From positions 434,001 to 498,000 of the forward strand of contig CAWBYL010000009.1 in the NCBI GenBank assembly GCA_963793025.1: 64,000 bases of DNA, read 5' to 3'. This document shows, one piece after another, positions 41,881 to 50,594 of this stretch (position 1 is its first letter; the number at the start of each line of letters is the position of its first letter). A program made the translations under genes and the position numbers. This DNA comes from CAWBYL01 sp963793025 (lineage in GTDB: Bacteria; Actinomycetota; Acidimicrobiia; Acidimicrobiales; Acidimicrobilacustridaceae). Under the pieces are notes generated by a model. The model made no database searches. It had not been told where the DNA came from and saw nothing but the letters and a program-made list of their open reading frames with translations.

Positions 41881-41931
41881 GGTGTCAGCCTGGCAGGGAT
41901 CGCATGCCCCCCGGCGCGTCCGGGGACGTGC

Positions 41932-42861
41932 TCACCGCCCACCGTGGTCTGCCCCGGATGCCGTTGCCGACCGTACCGAACCGCCGGGAGTGATCGCCTC
42001 GTCGCCCTGGACGGCGGCCCGGAAGCTCGGTGTGGCCTGGAGGACGACGATGTCGGCCGGCAACTCGATGCCCGCCCCGTCCAGGGCCGACTTGGTCGCC
42101 ATGATCGCCCGGGCACGGGCGGTGAGCGCCTCGAGCTGGCGGGGATCGGTCCAGAACCGGACCTCGACGTCGACCGTCGACGCCCCCAGGTCGCAGACCA
42201 GCGCCTCGGGGGGCGGCTCGGCAGCGACGCCCTCCAGGTCTCCCAACGTGGCCAGGATCACATCGATCGCCTCGCCCGGATCGTTCTCGTAGGCGATGCC
42301 GACCACGAAGTTCACCCGGCGCAGGACGAATGCGGTCTGCACCCGGATCACGCTCTTGTAGACGTCGCGGTTCGGCACCAGCACCAGTTCGCCATCGAAC
42401 GTCTTGATGCGCGTCTCCCGGATGGTGATGGCCTCGACCGTCCCCCGTTGTTCCTTGACCTCGATCTGGTCCCCGGAGCGGAAGGGCTGCCGGAACAGGA
42501 GCAGCACCCCGGCGAGGGTGTTCTCGAGGATGTCCTGGAACGCGAAGCCGATCGCCACGGAGAAGAAGCCGAGACCGGCCAGCAGGTCGACCGGCTTGAC
42601 CGACGGAAAGGTGACAGCCACCGCCACGAGGACCGTGAGTCCGGTGACCAACCAGCCGGCCAGGCGACTCATCACCCGGGCGAAGCTCGGAGTCTGCGAG
42701 CGCCGGAGGGACGCGTGGAGGAGCCACCGCACCAGTCGTCCGAGTCCCCAGCCGACGGCGACGATGAGCACCGCGATGCCCACTCGGGGCAGCCCCTCGA
42801 CCACCGTGTCGAGCATGCTGCGAGCCGAGGTCGAGACCTCGTCGGTCGTCGCTGCCGCCAT
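41932..42861 (-). CDS. Small-conductance mechanosensitive channel (MscS family)
   Basis: 309 residues. Two N-terminal helices lead to the pore helix VDLLAGLGFFSVAIGFAFQDILENT and the beta domain with GDQIEVKEQRGTVEAITIRETRI and LVLVPNRDVYKSVI. It gates under membrane tension, releasing solutes in hypo-osmotic shock. ATG 42861 overlaps the upstream DUF421 stop (TGATG); GTG 42864 is also possible. It is in an operon with DUF421 and DUF2254. Confidence 0.88.
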   Translation of the reverse strand: MAAATTDEVSTSARSMLDTVVEGLPRVGIAVLIVAVGWGLGRLVRWLLHASLRRSQTPSFARVMSRLAGWLVTGLTVLVAVAVTFPSVKPVDLLAGLGFFSVAIGFAFQDILENTLAGVLLLFRQPFRSGDQIEVKEQRGTVEAITIRETRIKTFDGELVLVPNRDVYKSVIRVQTAFVLRRVNFVVGIAYENDPGEAIDVILATLGDLEGVAAEPPPEALVCDLGASTVDVEVRFWTDPRQLEALTARARAIMATKSALDGAGIELPADIVVLQATPSFRAAVQGDEAITPGGSVRSATASGADHGGR

Positions 42862-43385
42862 CACGGGAACGGCCCTCCGCCGTCCGCTTCGCTCCCGTCC
42901 CGCCGCAACTGTTCGACGCCCATCACGCCCTCGAGGAGGTCGGGATCGAGAGGCGAGTCGCCGTGCAGGACAGAGATGTCTCCAGTGGTCTCGAGGACCA
43001 CGGCCCGCACGGACGAGTAGTCGAGGACGTTGGCCTCCCGGAGCTTGGCCTTGAGATCGCTCACGGTGACGCGGGTGGACCGCAGGTTGTCCATGAGGAA
43101 GCGGTCACCGACCATCAACAGCTTCGGCGTGTTGTCCACCACCCGTGAGAATCGGGCTGATCGGCGACCGCGTCCGACGCCGTACTGGATGGCGAAGAGC
43201 GCACCCAGGCCGATCGCACCGTTGGCCAGGGAGACGCTCGACGTCACGGCCACACTGGCCACGATCGAGCCCATGGCCAGCGTCATCACGAAGTCGAAGC
43301 TCGACATCTTCGAGAAGCTCCGGAGGCCGACGATCCGGACGTAGGTGATGGTGATGGCGAAGATCACCGCCGTCGACCCCAACAC
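42861..43385 (-). CDS. DUF421 (YetF-like) membrane protein, N-terminus uncertain
   Basis: 174 residues from GTG 43385. GLRSFSKMSSFDFVMTLAMGSIVASV is the DUF421 core, followed by NTPKLLMVGDRFLMDNLRSTRVTVSDLKAKLR. The same frame continues upstream with an acceptable N-terminus (WLGTEWSEVGLVL) but without ATG/GTG before a stop. ATG 43480, with a good AGGAG, sits one frame away and could supply the missing start after a one-base correction near 43430. It overlaps MscS by TGATG. Confidence 0.75.
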   Translation of the reverse strand: MLGSTAVIFAITITYVRIVGLRSFSKMSSFDFVMTLAMGSIVASVAVTSSVSLANGAIGLGALFAIQYGVGRGRRSARFSRVVDNTPKLLMVGDRFLMDNLRSTRVTVSDLKAKLREANVLDYSSVRAVVLETTGDISVLHGDSPLDPDLLEGVMGVEQLRRDGSEADGGGPFP

Positions 43386-43426
43386 CAGCCCGACCTCGGA
43401 CCATTCGGTTCCCAGCCAGGTCCGGA

Positions 43427-43480
43427 TCAGGGCCGCTCACCTCCCCGGGTCGGCGCCGGAGACGCCGCTGTCGTCCTCAT
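43427..43480 (-). CDS. 17-residue frame with strong ribosome site before DUF421
   Basis: ATG 43480 is preceded by AGGAG and encodes MRTTAASPAPTRGGERP before TGA. Its end overlaps the in-frame extension of the DUF421 gene. It is either a leader peptide coupled to DUF421 or the split-off true N-terminus. Confidence 0.3.
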   Translation of the reverse strand: MRTTAASPAPTRGGERP

Positions 43481-43520
43481 GGCTCGTTCTCCTACCCAGT
43501 CCGAAGCCGGATGAGCCCGG

Positions 43521-45059
43521 TCAGGGTGAGAACGTTGGCCGAGCAAGCACCTCGCCGCCGCGGCGCCGAACCCGGGGCAGAAGGACCGCCAGCTCGGAGT
43601 TGGCGGCCGGGTCGAGAAGACCGTGCTGAACGCAGGCGGGCACGATCTCACCCGACTCGGGATGACCCATGGCGTAGGCGCAGGCCTCGAGACGCTCCTG
43701 AGCGGCCCTCAGCTCAGGATCAGCGAGTCGCTCGCCTCTCTTCAACGCGGCCCAGGCCGGCCGGACGTGGGCGGCATCGATGAAGCTGTGCATCACGTAC
43801 GTCGTCGGGTGCGCGCCGTGACGGAACGAGGCCACACCGCCGGCCCGACGGACCAGGCGCCTCCCCCACGCCGCCCAGATCGGGATGTCCGCACGACGGG
43901 CAGCGAGGATCCGGGCCAGCCGGATCGCCATGACCGATCGGGACGCGAACAAGAAGTTGCCGGGGAGAGCCCGGTAGAGCGCATCGCGCGCGGCGGCGTC
44001 TTGAGGATCGTCGTCCTCGAACACGGGAACGTAGCGATCGTCGATCCACAGACCCCACGTCGCCCGGTTGCAGCGCAGGTCACCCATCTGCATGGTGCGG
44101 TGGGGAAGGCTTCGACCAGCTCCTCGCTCCACCGCCTCCCAGACCGCGTCGTCGCTCATCGAGCGGTAGTCGTCCTCCCACCTCCGCTCGTTGCCGACGT
44201 GGGCCGCCGGTTGGAACGAGAACACCCGGTACCCCATGGCCCGGCAGTCCCGAACCACGTCGGCGATCTGGCTCAGATTGGCGGGAGTGACGGTCATGTT
44301 GTGAGCCAGGTGGTGACGAACACCGTGCTCGCGGCGCAACCGCTCGAACATGTCGACGGTGCGCTGCCGATAGACGTTGAGCTCCGCTTCCGTCTCGGGA
44401 TGAGGGGCCCCGCGCCGGCCGTGCATGGTCGAGTCGATGTGGATGGCGAAGGCGATCACGTCGAAGCGCCGCCGGCCGTCGGGCCGTACCGCGAGACGTT
44501 CGAGGTAGGCGTAGTCGAAGTCGCCGTGGCTGAAGCTCATCGGGAAGCGACCGTGACGCCGCATGACCTCGAGGGCTTCGGCATGATCCTCGGGATCGAG
44601 GAGGCTGGCCTCGCCCCCGATGAGCTGGGCGTGCACCCCCGGCCCCCGGGTGCGACGCAAGAAGGCCATCTGGGCGTCGACCTGGTCGATCGTGTGGCGC
44701 CCGTCGATTCGCACCTTGTTCGCGTCAGCCGAGTGGTAGCAGGGCTTGCAGGCGAAGTCGCAGGCGGGAAAGACCCCGTGGGTGCCCTCGCAACCGGTGA
44801 GCTTGTTCCCCATGAGCTGAGCGGGAGTACGCACCCGCGCCGGCAGCTCTGACCACCGTCGGGCCAGTGCCTCGGCGACCTCGGGCGTGGCCGGTCTCGT
44901 CCGTCTCTCGAGCTCGCGGCCCCAAGCCACGAGGGCACGGGGGCGCGCGAACGGGACCGGTCGATTCGGGTGGCCTCGCCCAGCCCTCCGAGGCTTCATG
45001 TCGACGGCGGTGCGTCGGGTCGGCACTCTTCGGTCGTCATCGTTCCTCGTCTCAGTCAC
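43521..45059 (-). CDS. Radical SAM protein of unknown substrate
   Basis: 512 residues. The cluster motif is C100-x3-C104-x2-C107 (ACDFACKPCYH), preceded by an extra Cys90 in NKLTGCEG, and followed by HAQLIGGEASLLDPEDH (GGE motif) and HIDSTMHGRR. It generates a 5'-deoxyadenosyl radical from SAM. No SPASM or auxiliary cysteine cluster is obvious, and no peptide, cofactor or tRNA-modification partner is adjacent. GTG 45059 is the longest start; ATG 44999 gives 492 residues. Confidence 0.82.
   Translation of the reverse strand: MTETRNDDDRRVPTRRTAVDMKPRRAGRGHPNRPVPFARPRALVAWGRELERRTRPATPEVAEALARRWSELPARVRTPAQLMGNKLTGCEGTHGVFPACDFACKPCYHSADANKVRIDGRHTIDQVDAQMAFLRRTRGPGVHAQLIGGEASLLDPEDHAEALEVMRRHGRFPMSFSHGDFDYAYLERLAVRPDGRRRFDVIAFAIHIDSTMHGRRGAPHPETEAELNVYRQRTVDMFERLRREHGVRHHLAHNMTVTPANLSQIADVVRDCRAMGYRVFSFQPAAHVGNERRWEDDYRSMSDDAVWEAVERGAGRSLPHRTMQMGDLRCNRATWGLWIDDRYVPVFEDDDPQDAAARDALYRALPGNFLFASRSVMAIRLARILAARRADIPIWAAWGRRLVRRAGGVASFRHGAHPTTYVMHSFIDAAHVRPAWAALKRGERLADPELRAAQERLEACAYAMGHPESGEIVPACVQHGLLDPAANSELAVLLPRVRRRGGEVLARPTFSP
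44996..45040 (-). CDS. 14-residue frame overlapping the radical SAM start
   Basis: ATG 45040, preceded by GAGGAACG, encodes MTTEECRPDAPPST and stops at TGA, overlapping ATG 44999 (ATGA). This is a coupling layout if the radical SAM protein starts at 44999; if it starts at 45059, the short frame is only a shadow. Confidence 0.25.
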   Translation of the reverse strand: MTTEECRPDAPPST

Positions 45060-45240
45060 CCACCGGCAGGCCAGGCCCCCCGGGCTCGCCCAGCCTGGCC
45101 CACCCGCGCCACCGCTGCAGGTGGGACTCGGTCAACGACCGGCTCGGCCCGAGCGCGGCCTCACGTGATAGTGCGGTGCCCGAGCCGAGACTGCCGGCTG
45201 CGGGCATCCACGGGCCCCAGAGCACGACCAGGAGAGAGCC

Positions 45241-45726
45241 ATGGACGACACGACGAGGGCGATCGCCGAGCTCACCGGTCGGGTGCAACGCCTGGAGGAC
45301 GAGCGCCAGATCACCCGTGTGCTCGTCCGCTACGGCTTCACCGTCGACCTCGGCGACGCCGACGCCACCGCCGAGCTGTACACCGACGACACCGTCATCG
45401 ACCTGGGCCCGACCTCGCGCTTCGACGGGACCGACGGCGCCCGCCAGCTCGTCCTCGACGAGCGCCACCAGGCCATCGTCGGCCGCTGTGCCCACACCAT
45501 GGGACCCTTCGTGATCGACCTCGACGTCACCGGTGACCGGGCCACGGCCTCCGGCTACGTGCGGGTGTACATCAGCGACGCGGACATGAAGAACCCCCGG
45601 CTCTGGCGGATCGGCTACACCCGGCTCGAGCTGGTGCGGTCCGGATCGACGTGGCGGATCGCCGAGCGCCTCTCGCGCTCCCTCGGTGCCGAGGAGGGCG
45701 CCGCGCTGCTCCGCGACGGTCTGTGA
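45241..45726 (+). CDS. SnoaL-like (NTF2 fold) protein
   Basis: 161 residues. ERQITRVLVRYGFTVDLGDADATAELYTDDTVIDLGP at the N-terminus is the SnoaL_4 pattern of a helix pair followed by D-x2-L-Y-T-D-D. The family includes cyclases, dehydratases and isomerases. ATG 45241 follows AGGAGAG. It is divergent from the radical SAM gene and convergent with the sulfatase. Confidence 0.82.
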   Translation: MDDTTRAIAELTGRVQRLEDERQITRVLVRYGFTVDLGDADATAELYTDDTVIDLGPTSRFDGTDGARQLVLDERHQAIVGRCAHTMGPFVIDLDVTGDRATASGYVRVYISDADMKNPRLWRIGYTRLELVRSGSTWRIAERLSRSLGAEEGAALLRDGL

Positions 45727-45753
45727 GGTGGTGGCCGCGAGGCGACCCGCTCG

Positions 45754-47646
45754 CTAGGGCAGCACGACGGCGAAGTCCGGGTCGACGGGGGCCAGGAGCG
45801 AGACCAGCCGTTGCAGCTCCCCGGCATCGCCCTCGACGTGCACGGACCCGTCGCCCAGCGCGGTGGCGAAGTCGATCGATCGCGTGACCAGCCCGATGAG
45901 GACCCGACGGTCCAGGCTGAACGTCGTGGACCCCGATGCGGGGCTCGCGCTCGCCCGGTGGTTCAGGGCTCCGTTGCGCAGCTCGGTCACGTACGTGGTT
46001 CCCTCGTCGGTGATCACCCACGACAGAGTCAGCCGCACGTCCCACGCTCGGGGGCCGTCGATGCGGATGGCGATGCTGTCGAACACCTGGGTGACGGTCA
46101 GAGCGCTGAGCAGGTCGGGGGCGTCCGTCGTCGTCGGCGTTCCGAACGAACCCGAGCGCAGCTCGGTGGCTCCGGCCAGGTACACGCTGCGCCAGGTGCC
46201 GTTCTCCGACCCGAAGCCCAGCTGCTCGAGGGCGTCGGCCAGGAGGGACCTGGCGGCCTCGTCGGCGTCGTCGGCGAACACGAGGTGCTTCCCCACCTCC
46301 GCTGCCCAGCGGTAGTCGCCCTCGTCGTAGGCGCGGCGAGCGACGTCGAGCGCCCCCACCGGGCCGCCCATCGCGTCCACGTAGCGGCGCGCCGCGTCGG
46401 TAGGCGGGTGGGGCCAGAGGTTGGCCGGGTTGCCGTCGTACCAACCGAGGTAGCGCTGATAGATGGCCTTGACGTTGTGGCTGACCGATCCGTAGTAGCC
46501 GTGGGTGTGCCACGCCGCTTCGAGGGCTGGCGGGAGCTCGAGCATCTCGCCGATCTCAGCACCGACGTAGCCCTGGTTCATGAGGCGCAACGTCTGGTCG
46601 TGGAGGTAGAGGTACATGTCGCGCTGCACGGCGAGGAACTCGACGGCGCGTTCGTTCTCCCACGTCGGCCAGTGGTGCGAGGCGAACACCACGTCGATGT
46701 CGGGACCCCACAGGTCCAGCGTCTCGCCGAGGTAGTGGGCCCAGGCATGGGCGTCGCGGACGACGGCGCCGCGCAGGGTCAGGATGTTGTGGAGGGTGTG
46801 GGAGGCGTTCTCGGCGGCGCACAGCGCCCGGTGCTCGGGGAAGAAGAAGTTCATCTCCGCCGGGGCCTCGGTTCCCGGTGTGAGCTGGAACACGATGGAG
46901 ACACCGTCGACCGTCACCTGTTGCCCGGTGGCGGTGATGTCGAGCGTCGGGCGGATGAGGGTCGGTTCCCCCGTCGACGTCGTCTGGCCCAGTCCCGCTC
47001 CGATCTGCCCGGCCGGACCCTTCTCCAGGGCCGCTCCGTACATGTACCCGGCCCGGCGTCCCATCGCCGTTCCGGCGAAGACGTTCTCGGCGATCGCGTG
47101 GTCGAGGAATCCTTCGGGAGCGATCACCGGTACCCGCCCCGAATCAGCGTCCTCCTGGGAGATGATGCCCTTCACCCCGCCGAAGTGGTCGATGTGGCTG
47201 TGGGTGTAGATCATCCCCGTGACCGGGCGGGGCCCTCGGTGCTCGGTGTAGAGCGCGAACGCCGCCGCCGCCGTCTCCTTGCTGATGAGCGGGTCGATGA
47301 CGACGACGCCGGTGTCGCCCTCGACGATGCTCATCACCGACAGGTCGTAGCCGCGCACCTGGTAGATGCCGGGGACGACCTCGAACAGCCCGTCCTCGGT
47401 CAGCAGCTGGCCCTGGCGCCAGAGGCTGGGATTGGCCGTGTCGGGCACCGGACCGGAAAGGAAGGCGTAGGCGTCGAGGTCCCAGACGACCCGACCGTCG
47501 GCCGCTCTGATCTGTCGGTCCGCGCTGCGCCCGACGAACCCGCGGACGACGTCGTCGAAGTCCTGGGTGTCTTCCAGGGGCAGGCGGCGGGTCGCCTCGA
47601 CGATGCTCGCCTTGGTGAACTCGGTGGCCAGTCCGTCGTTGCTCAT
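45754..47646 (-). CDS. Alkyl/aryl sulfatase (BDS1/SdsA1-type metallo-beta-lactamase fold)
   Basis: 630 residues. The metal motif THSHIDH is at 148-154, and HHWPTWENERAVEFLAVQRDMYLYLHDQ later matches the SdsA family dimer/substrate region. A C-terminal SCP2-like domain (about 505-630) is usual for these enzymes. They hydrolyse sulfate esters of long-chain alcohols. ATG 47646 follows GGAGATCG; the longer frame adds an unlikely tail. No signal peptide is seen, so the protein may be cytoplasmic. Confidence 0.9.
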   Translation of the reverse strand: MSNDGLATEFTKASIVEATRRLPLEDTQDFDDVVRGFVGRSADRQIRAADGRVVWDLDAYAFLSGPVPDTANPSLWRQGQLLTEDGLFEVVPGIYQVRGYDLSVMSIVEGDTGVVVIDPLISKETAAAAFALYTEHRGPRPVTGMIYTHSHIDHFGGVKGIISQEDADSGRVPVIAPEGFLDHAIAENVFAGTAMGRRAGYMYGAALEKGPAGQIGAGLGQTTSTGEPTLIRPTLDITATGQQVTVDGVSIVFQLTPGTEAPAEMNFFFPEHRALCAAENASHTLHNILTLRGAVVRDAHAWAHYLGETLDLWGPDIDVVFASHHWPTWENERAVEFLAVQRDMYLYLHDQTLRLMNQGYVGAEIGEMLELPPALEAAWHTHGYYGSVSHNVKAIYQRYLGWYDGNPANLWPHPPTDAARRYVDAMGGPVGALDVARRAYDEGDYRWAAEVGKHLVFADDADEAARSLLADALEQLGFGSENGTWRSVYLAGATELRSGSFGTPTTTDAPDLLSALTVTQVFDSIAIRIDGPRAWDVRLTLSWVITDEGTTYVTELRNGALNHRASASPASGSTTFSLDRRVLIGLVTRSIDFATALGDGSVHVEGDAGELQRLVSLLAPVDPDFAVVLP

Positions 47647-47861
47647 GGTCGATCTCCGATCGTGGCCCTCCCCACCTTCGGTCGGCGGAGTCACATCGCC
47701 GAGTATGGGTCATCAGGGTCCGAGGACGGGCGGCTCAGCGTCACGGAAACACGAGTGACGATCGCCGAGCCGACGGAGCGCGTGGGCAAGCCGTCACAGC
47801 GTTCATGTGCTTCGCTGGACCCAGCCCGGGTGTGGCCGGGCCCGAGGGAGGAGCGACGCAC

Positions 47862-48721
47862 GTGGAGACCCTGGAACTGGCTGACGGCCGTCAACTGACC
47901 TACGACACCTACGGTGACCCCGGCGGCCTCCCCGTCATCTTCAGCCACGGGCTGTCCGACTCCCGCCTCATCCGCAACCCCGACGAGGCCCTGACCGCGT
48001 CACTCGGGGTCCACATGGTCGCTGCCGACCAGCCCGGAGTCGGAGGCTCGACCCCGCAGAAGGGCAGGAAGATGGCGGACTGGGGCGCGACATGGAACAG
48101 CTCGCCGACGCCCTCGGTCTGGAACGGTTCGCCGTCGCCGGCCACTCCGGTGGAGGTCCGCACACGCTGGCCGTCGCCGCCCACCTGCCGGACCGGGTCA
48201 GCCACGGCGTGTTGGCGTCACCGGTGGGCCCGTTCGACCAGGACGGTTTCGCCAAGATGCTGGTCATGAAGGACCTCAAGCTCGTGGTGAAGCTGCGACA
48301 CCTGCACCACGTCATCCGGTGGGCCTACAAGTCCGACGTGAAGAAGGCCAAGAAGGACATCGGCAGCTTCGTGGACGCCATGGCCGAGGACGACCCCTCC
48401 GACGCCGACACCTTCCTCTCCGATCCCGCCCAGCGGGAGATGTTCGAGGCCAACTTCACCGAGGGGATGCTCCAGGACGAGGAAGGGCTCTACGAGATGA
48501 CGATGGCCCTCTGGGACTGGGGTTTCGAGCTCGAGGACGTGGCCCAGCCCTTCGACGTCTTCTACGGCGACGCCGACGACATCATCTCGCCGGCCATGCC
48601 CGAACACGTCGCGCAACGCCTCCCGGCGGGCACCCCCCACGTGTGGCCCGGTGCCGGGCACTACGGGTTCGTCGACCGCGACCGTTGGGCCGAGTACCTC
48701 GGCGCCCTCACCACGACCTGA
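47862..48721 (+). CDS. Alpha/beta hydrolase with one frameshift
   Basis: The N-terminal part ending in RKMADWG and the C-terminal part beginning MEQLADALGLERFAVAGHSGGG are in different frames. They fuse if one base is added near 48090 (GCGAC read as GC-GAC), giving 286 residues. VIFSHGLSDS, the nucleophile elbow GHSGGG, acidic GDADDI and GAGHYGFVDRDRW with the His are all present. Start GTG 47862 follows GGGAGGAG. The frame change may be an assembly error or a true inactivation; it is a loss of one base, unlike the insertions elsewhere. Confidence 0.75.
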
Positions 48722-48771
48722 TCGTGGCCCACCGCCGCAGCGAGCTCCACCTGACGTAGCGCCCCGGACAC

Positions 48772-48921
48772 TCAGGCACCAGGATCGTGATCGGGGACCT
48801 CGGTGCAGAAGACGACCCTGCGGGCGGCGGCCTCGTCGGCGGCGGTTGCGAGCAGTTCGATGAAACGCTGCCCTACCGGATCGTACGGTTCCGGCTCTGG
48901 GGATGTTGCCCGGGAAACCAC
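48772..48921 (-). CDS. Possible 49-residue protein
   Basis: From GTG 48921 the frame runs VVSRATSPEPEPYDPVGQ... and ends in VVFCTEVPDHDPGA. The coding pattern (helix-rich segment QRFIELLATAADEAAAR) looks plausible but no ribosome site or family is recognised. The gap between the hydrolase and the NTF2 protein contains nothing else. Confidence 0.3.
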   Translation of the reverse strand: MVSRATSPEPEPYDPVGQRFIELLATAADEAAARRVVFCTEVPDHDPGA

Positions 48922-48977
48922 TCTGGTCAACCGACGGCGGCGACGGGGGCGGAATCGACGCCCGGCACGCCGGACCT

Positions 48978-49541
48978 CTAGGAGTCCTCGTCGGAGCGGG
49001 CCCGCGACTGGTGTCGCGGGCGCGGGTAGGGCGGATCCCCGATGAACGGACGGGGCAGGGGCCCGGTGTTCCACTGCCGGACCGCTTCACGGCGCATGAT
49101 CTTCCAATCGTCGCCCACACGGACGAGATCGTCCTTGTAACGAAGGGCCAAGACGAGACTGCTGATCGGGCTGCCTGGTGCCTCCATGTGGTAGCCGATC
49201 ACCCAGGTCTCCACGAACGCCTCGTCACCATCGAGCTCGACGTACTGGTTCCCCTTGAAGTGCATCGTGGCGTCGTAGGCGGCCAATCCGTCCTCCAGGC
49301 CGTCGAGGTAGTCGTCGAGCGTGCCCTCCTCCATCGTGCCGACCACGACGCAGTCGGGGTGGAAGACCGACCGCACCAGATCCATGTCGATGGAGTCGAC
49401 GCCGTAGGCGTATCGGTTGTACAGGTCCTTGACGACCTCCCGGTCGCGCAGCCATGCGACGGCGGCGTCGTGGTCCCCCACGGGCGGCGGTGCGCTGCTG
49501 CGGTGCCGCATCGCCGTACGGATCCGATTGCGTTCCGGCAT
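48978..49541 (-). CDS. SnoaL-like (NTF2 fold) protein
   Basis: 187 residues. REVVKDLYNRYAYGVDSIDMDLVRSVFHPDCVVVGT fits the SnoaL_4 N-terminal helices and first strand, and the cone continues to about residue 165, followed by a proline-rich tail. The reaction is unknown. ATG 49541 follows GGGGGAGG. Confidence 0.8.
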   Translation of the reverse strand: MPERNRIRTAMRHRSSAPPPVGDHDAAVAWLRDREVVKDLYNRYAYGVDSIDMDLVRSVFHPDCVVVGTMEEGTLDDYLDGLEDGLAAYDATMHFKGNQYVELDGDEAFVETWVIGYHMEAPGSPISSLVLALRYKDDLVRVGDDWKIMRREAVRQWNTGPLPRPFIGDPPYPRPRHQSRARSDEDS

Positions 49542-49663
49542 CTTCGTGGCCTCCCCCGGGCCGACGCGACGCGCGCGACCCGACCCCTCGAAACGAACGA
49601 GAAGACGCTGCCCTCTTTCGCGGCCGACGGCAACCCGGCCCGACCGGGCGAGCCGTCACGAGG

Positions 49664-50461
49664 TCAGGAGTCAGCGGTGTACGGAGCGGCGACCTCGTCG
49701 ACGAGCAGGTTCGCCGTGCAGGTCCCGACGAATCCGTCGCGGTCGAACAGGTCGGCCCGGGCGTGGCCGACACCGTCGAGCGAGTACCACGCTCGGGTGG
49801 CGACCCCGGTCCACTCGCCCACCGGCGGCCGGGCCACGTCGATCGTCAGGTCGGCGTTGATCGCCGACCATCGGGTGAGGTCCAGGTAGTTCCCGCTGTT
49901 GGCCGTGAAGTCCGACGCCCAGGCCAGACGGACGAGCGGTGACGTCTCCTCACCGCCCACGACCGGCCGCGTGGCCCGATACCAACTGGTGGCCGGACCC
50001 CGCCCACCCGCCGAACGGGACTCGAGGGCGCCCGTGAACCCGTTGAGGTTGTCAGGAGGTCTGTCCCGCAGACGAGGCGGGCCCCACTCCGGGGTGGCGA
50101 TCGGCGCCAGAGTGGGATCCGTCGGTGCGTCGGGTCCGACGCCGAGTCGAAACCGCAGGGCCGTCGCCCGCGCCACCTCGATCCCCGAGTCGTCGAGGAT
50201 CTTGGCCACCACGATCTGCAGCCGCTTGCCCTCGCGCACGATCTCCGTCTCGACCGCGAGCCGGCCGAGGGGAACCGGGCGGTGCATGTCGACGGTGATG
50301 CGGACGATCCGCATCGGCACCAGGGCCGGCACCCGCTCCACCGCCCAGGTCAACAGCGCCGCCGGGGTGCCGCCGTACTGGGCGTTCGAATCCCACGGGC
50401 CCTGGGTCAGGATGGTGGCGACCACGCTGTCGTCGCCGTCGGGAATGAACATGGCCTCCAC
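49664..50461 (-). CDS. Double hot-dog acyl-CoA thioesterase family protein
   Basis: 265 residues with two hot-dog halves. NAQYGGTPAALLTWAVERV and RITVDMHRPVPLGRLAVETEIVREGKR are in the first; SDFTANSGNYLDLTRWSAINADLTIDVARPPVGEWTGVATRAW is in the second. Such proteins hydrolyse or bind acyl-CoA. GTG 50461 or ATG 50452 may start it. It lies downstream of a small palindrome. Confidence 0.82.
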   Translation of the reverse strand: MEAMFIPDGDDSVVATILTQGPWDSNAQYGGTPAALLTWAVERVPALVPMRIVRITVDMHRPVPLGRLAVETEIVREGKRLQIVVAKILDDSGIEVARATALRFRLGVGPDAPTDPTLAPIATPEWGPPRLRDRPPDNLNGFTGALESRSAGGRGPATSWYRATRPVVGGEETSPLVRLAWASDFTANSGNYLDLTRWSAINADLTIDVARPPVGEWTGVATRAWYSLDGVGHARADLFDRDGFVGTCTANLLVDEVAAPYTADS

Positions 50462-50491
50462 GGCGACTTCCTACTCGCCCGCACCGGACGA

Positions 50492-50505
50492 GCGCCATGT
50501 GGCGC
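50492..50505. promoter_or_regulatory. Short palindrome upstream of the thioesterase
   Basis: GCGCCA-TG-TGGCGC is a perfect 6-bp inverted repeat, 30 bases before the thioesterase start and downstream of the mycofactocin-type SDR. Chance is possible. Confidence 0.3.
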
Positions 50506-50594
50506 ATCGATGCTCCCGGGCCAGGACGCGAGCGAGCTCCCCTCGAGATGCCGCCTCGCCGGACGGTGAGAGCCCTACACGCGGCCCGGCCCGT

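Noticed and set aside
44996..45040. RiPP precursor peptide for the radical SAM protein
   Set aside because: 14 residues, no recognition element and no export or maturation genes; kept only as a possible leader.
45811..47898. Long plus-strand open frame (695 residues)
   Set aside because: Antisense shadow of the alkyl sulfatase, which carries all catalytic motifs.
50492..50530. Third copy of the 42-base palindromic repeat
   Set aside because: Shares GCGCATCG only; the outer arm partner and spacing are missing.
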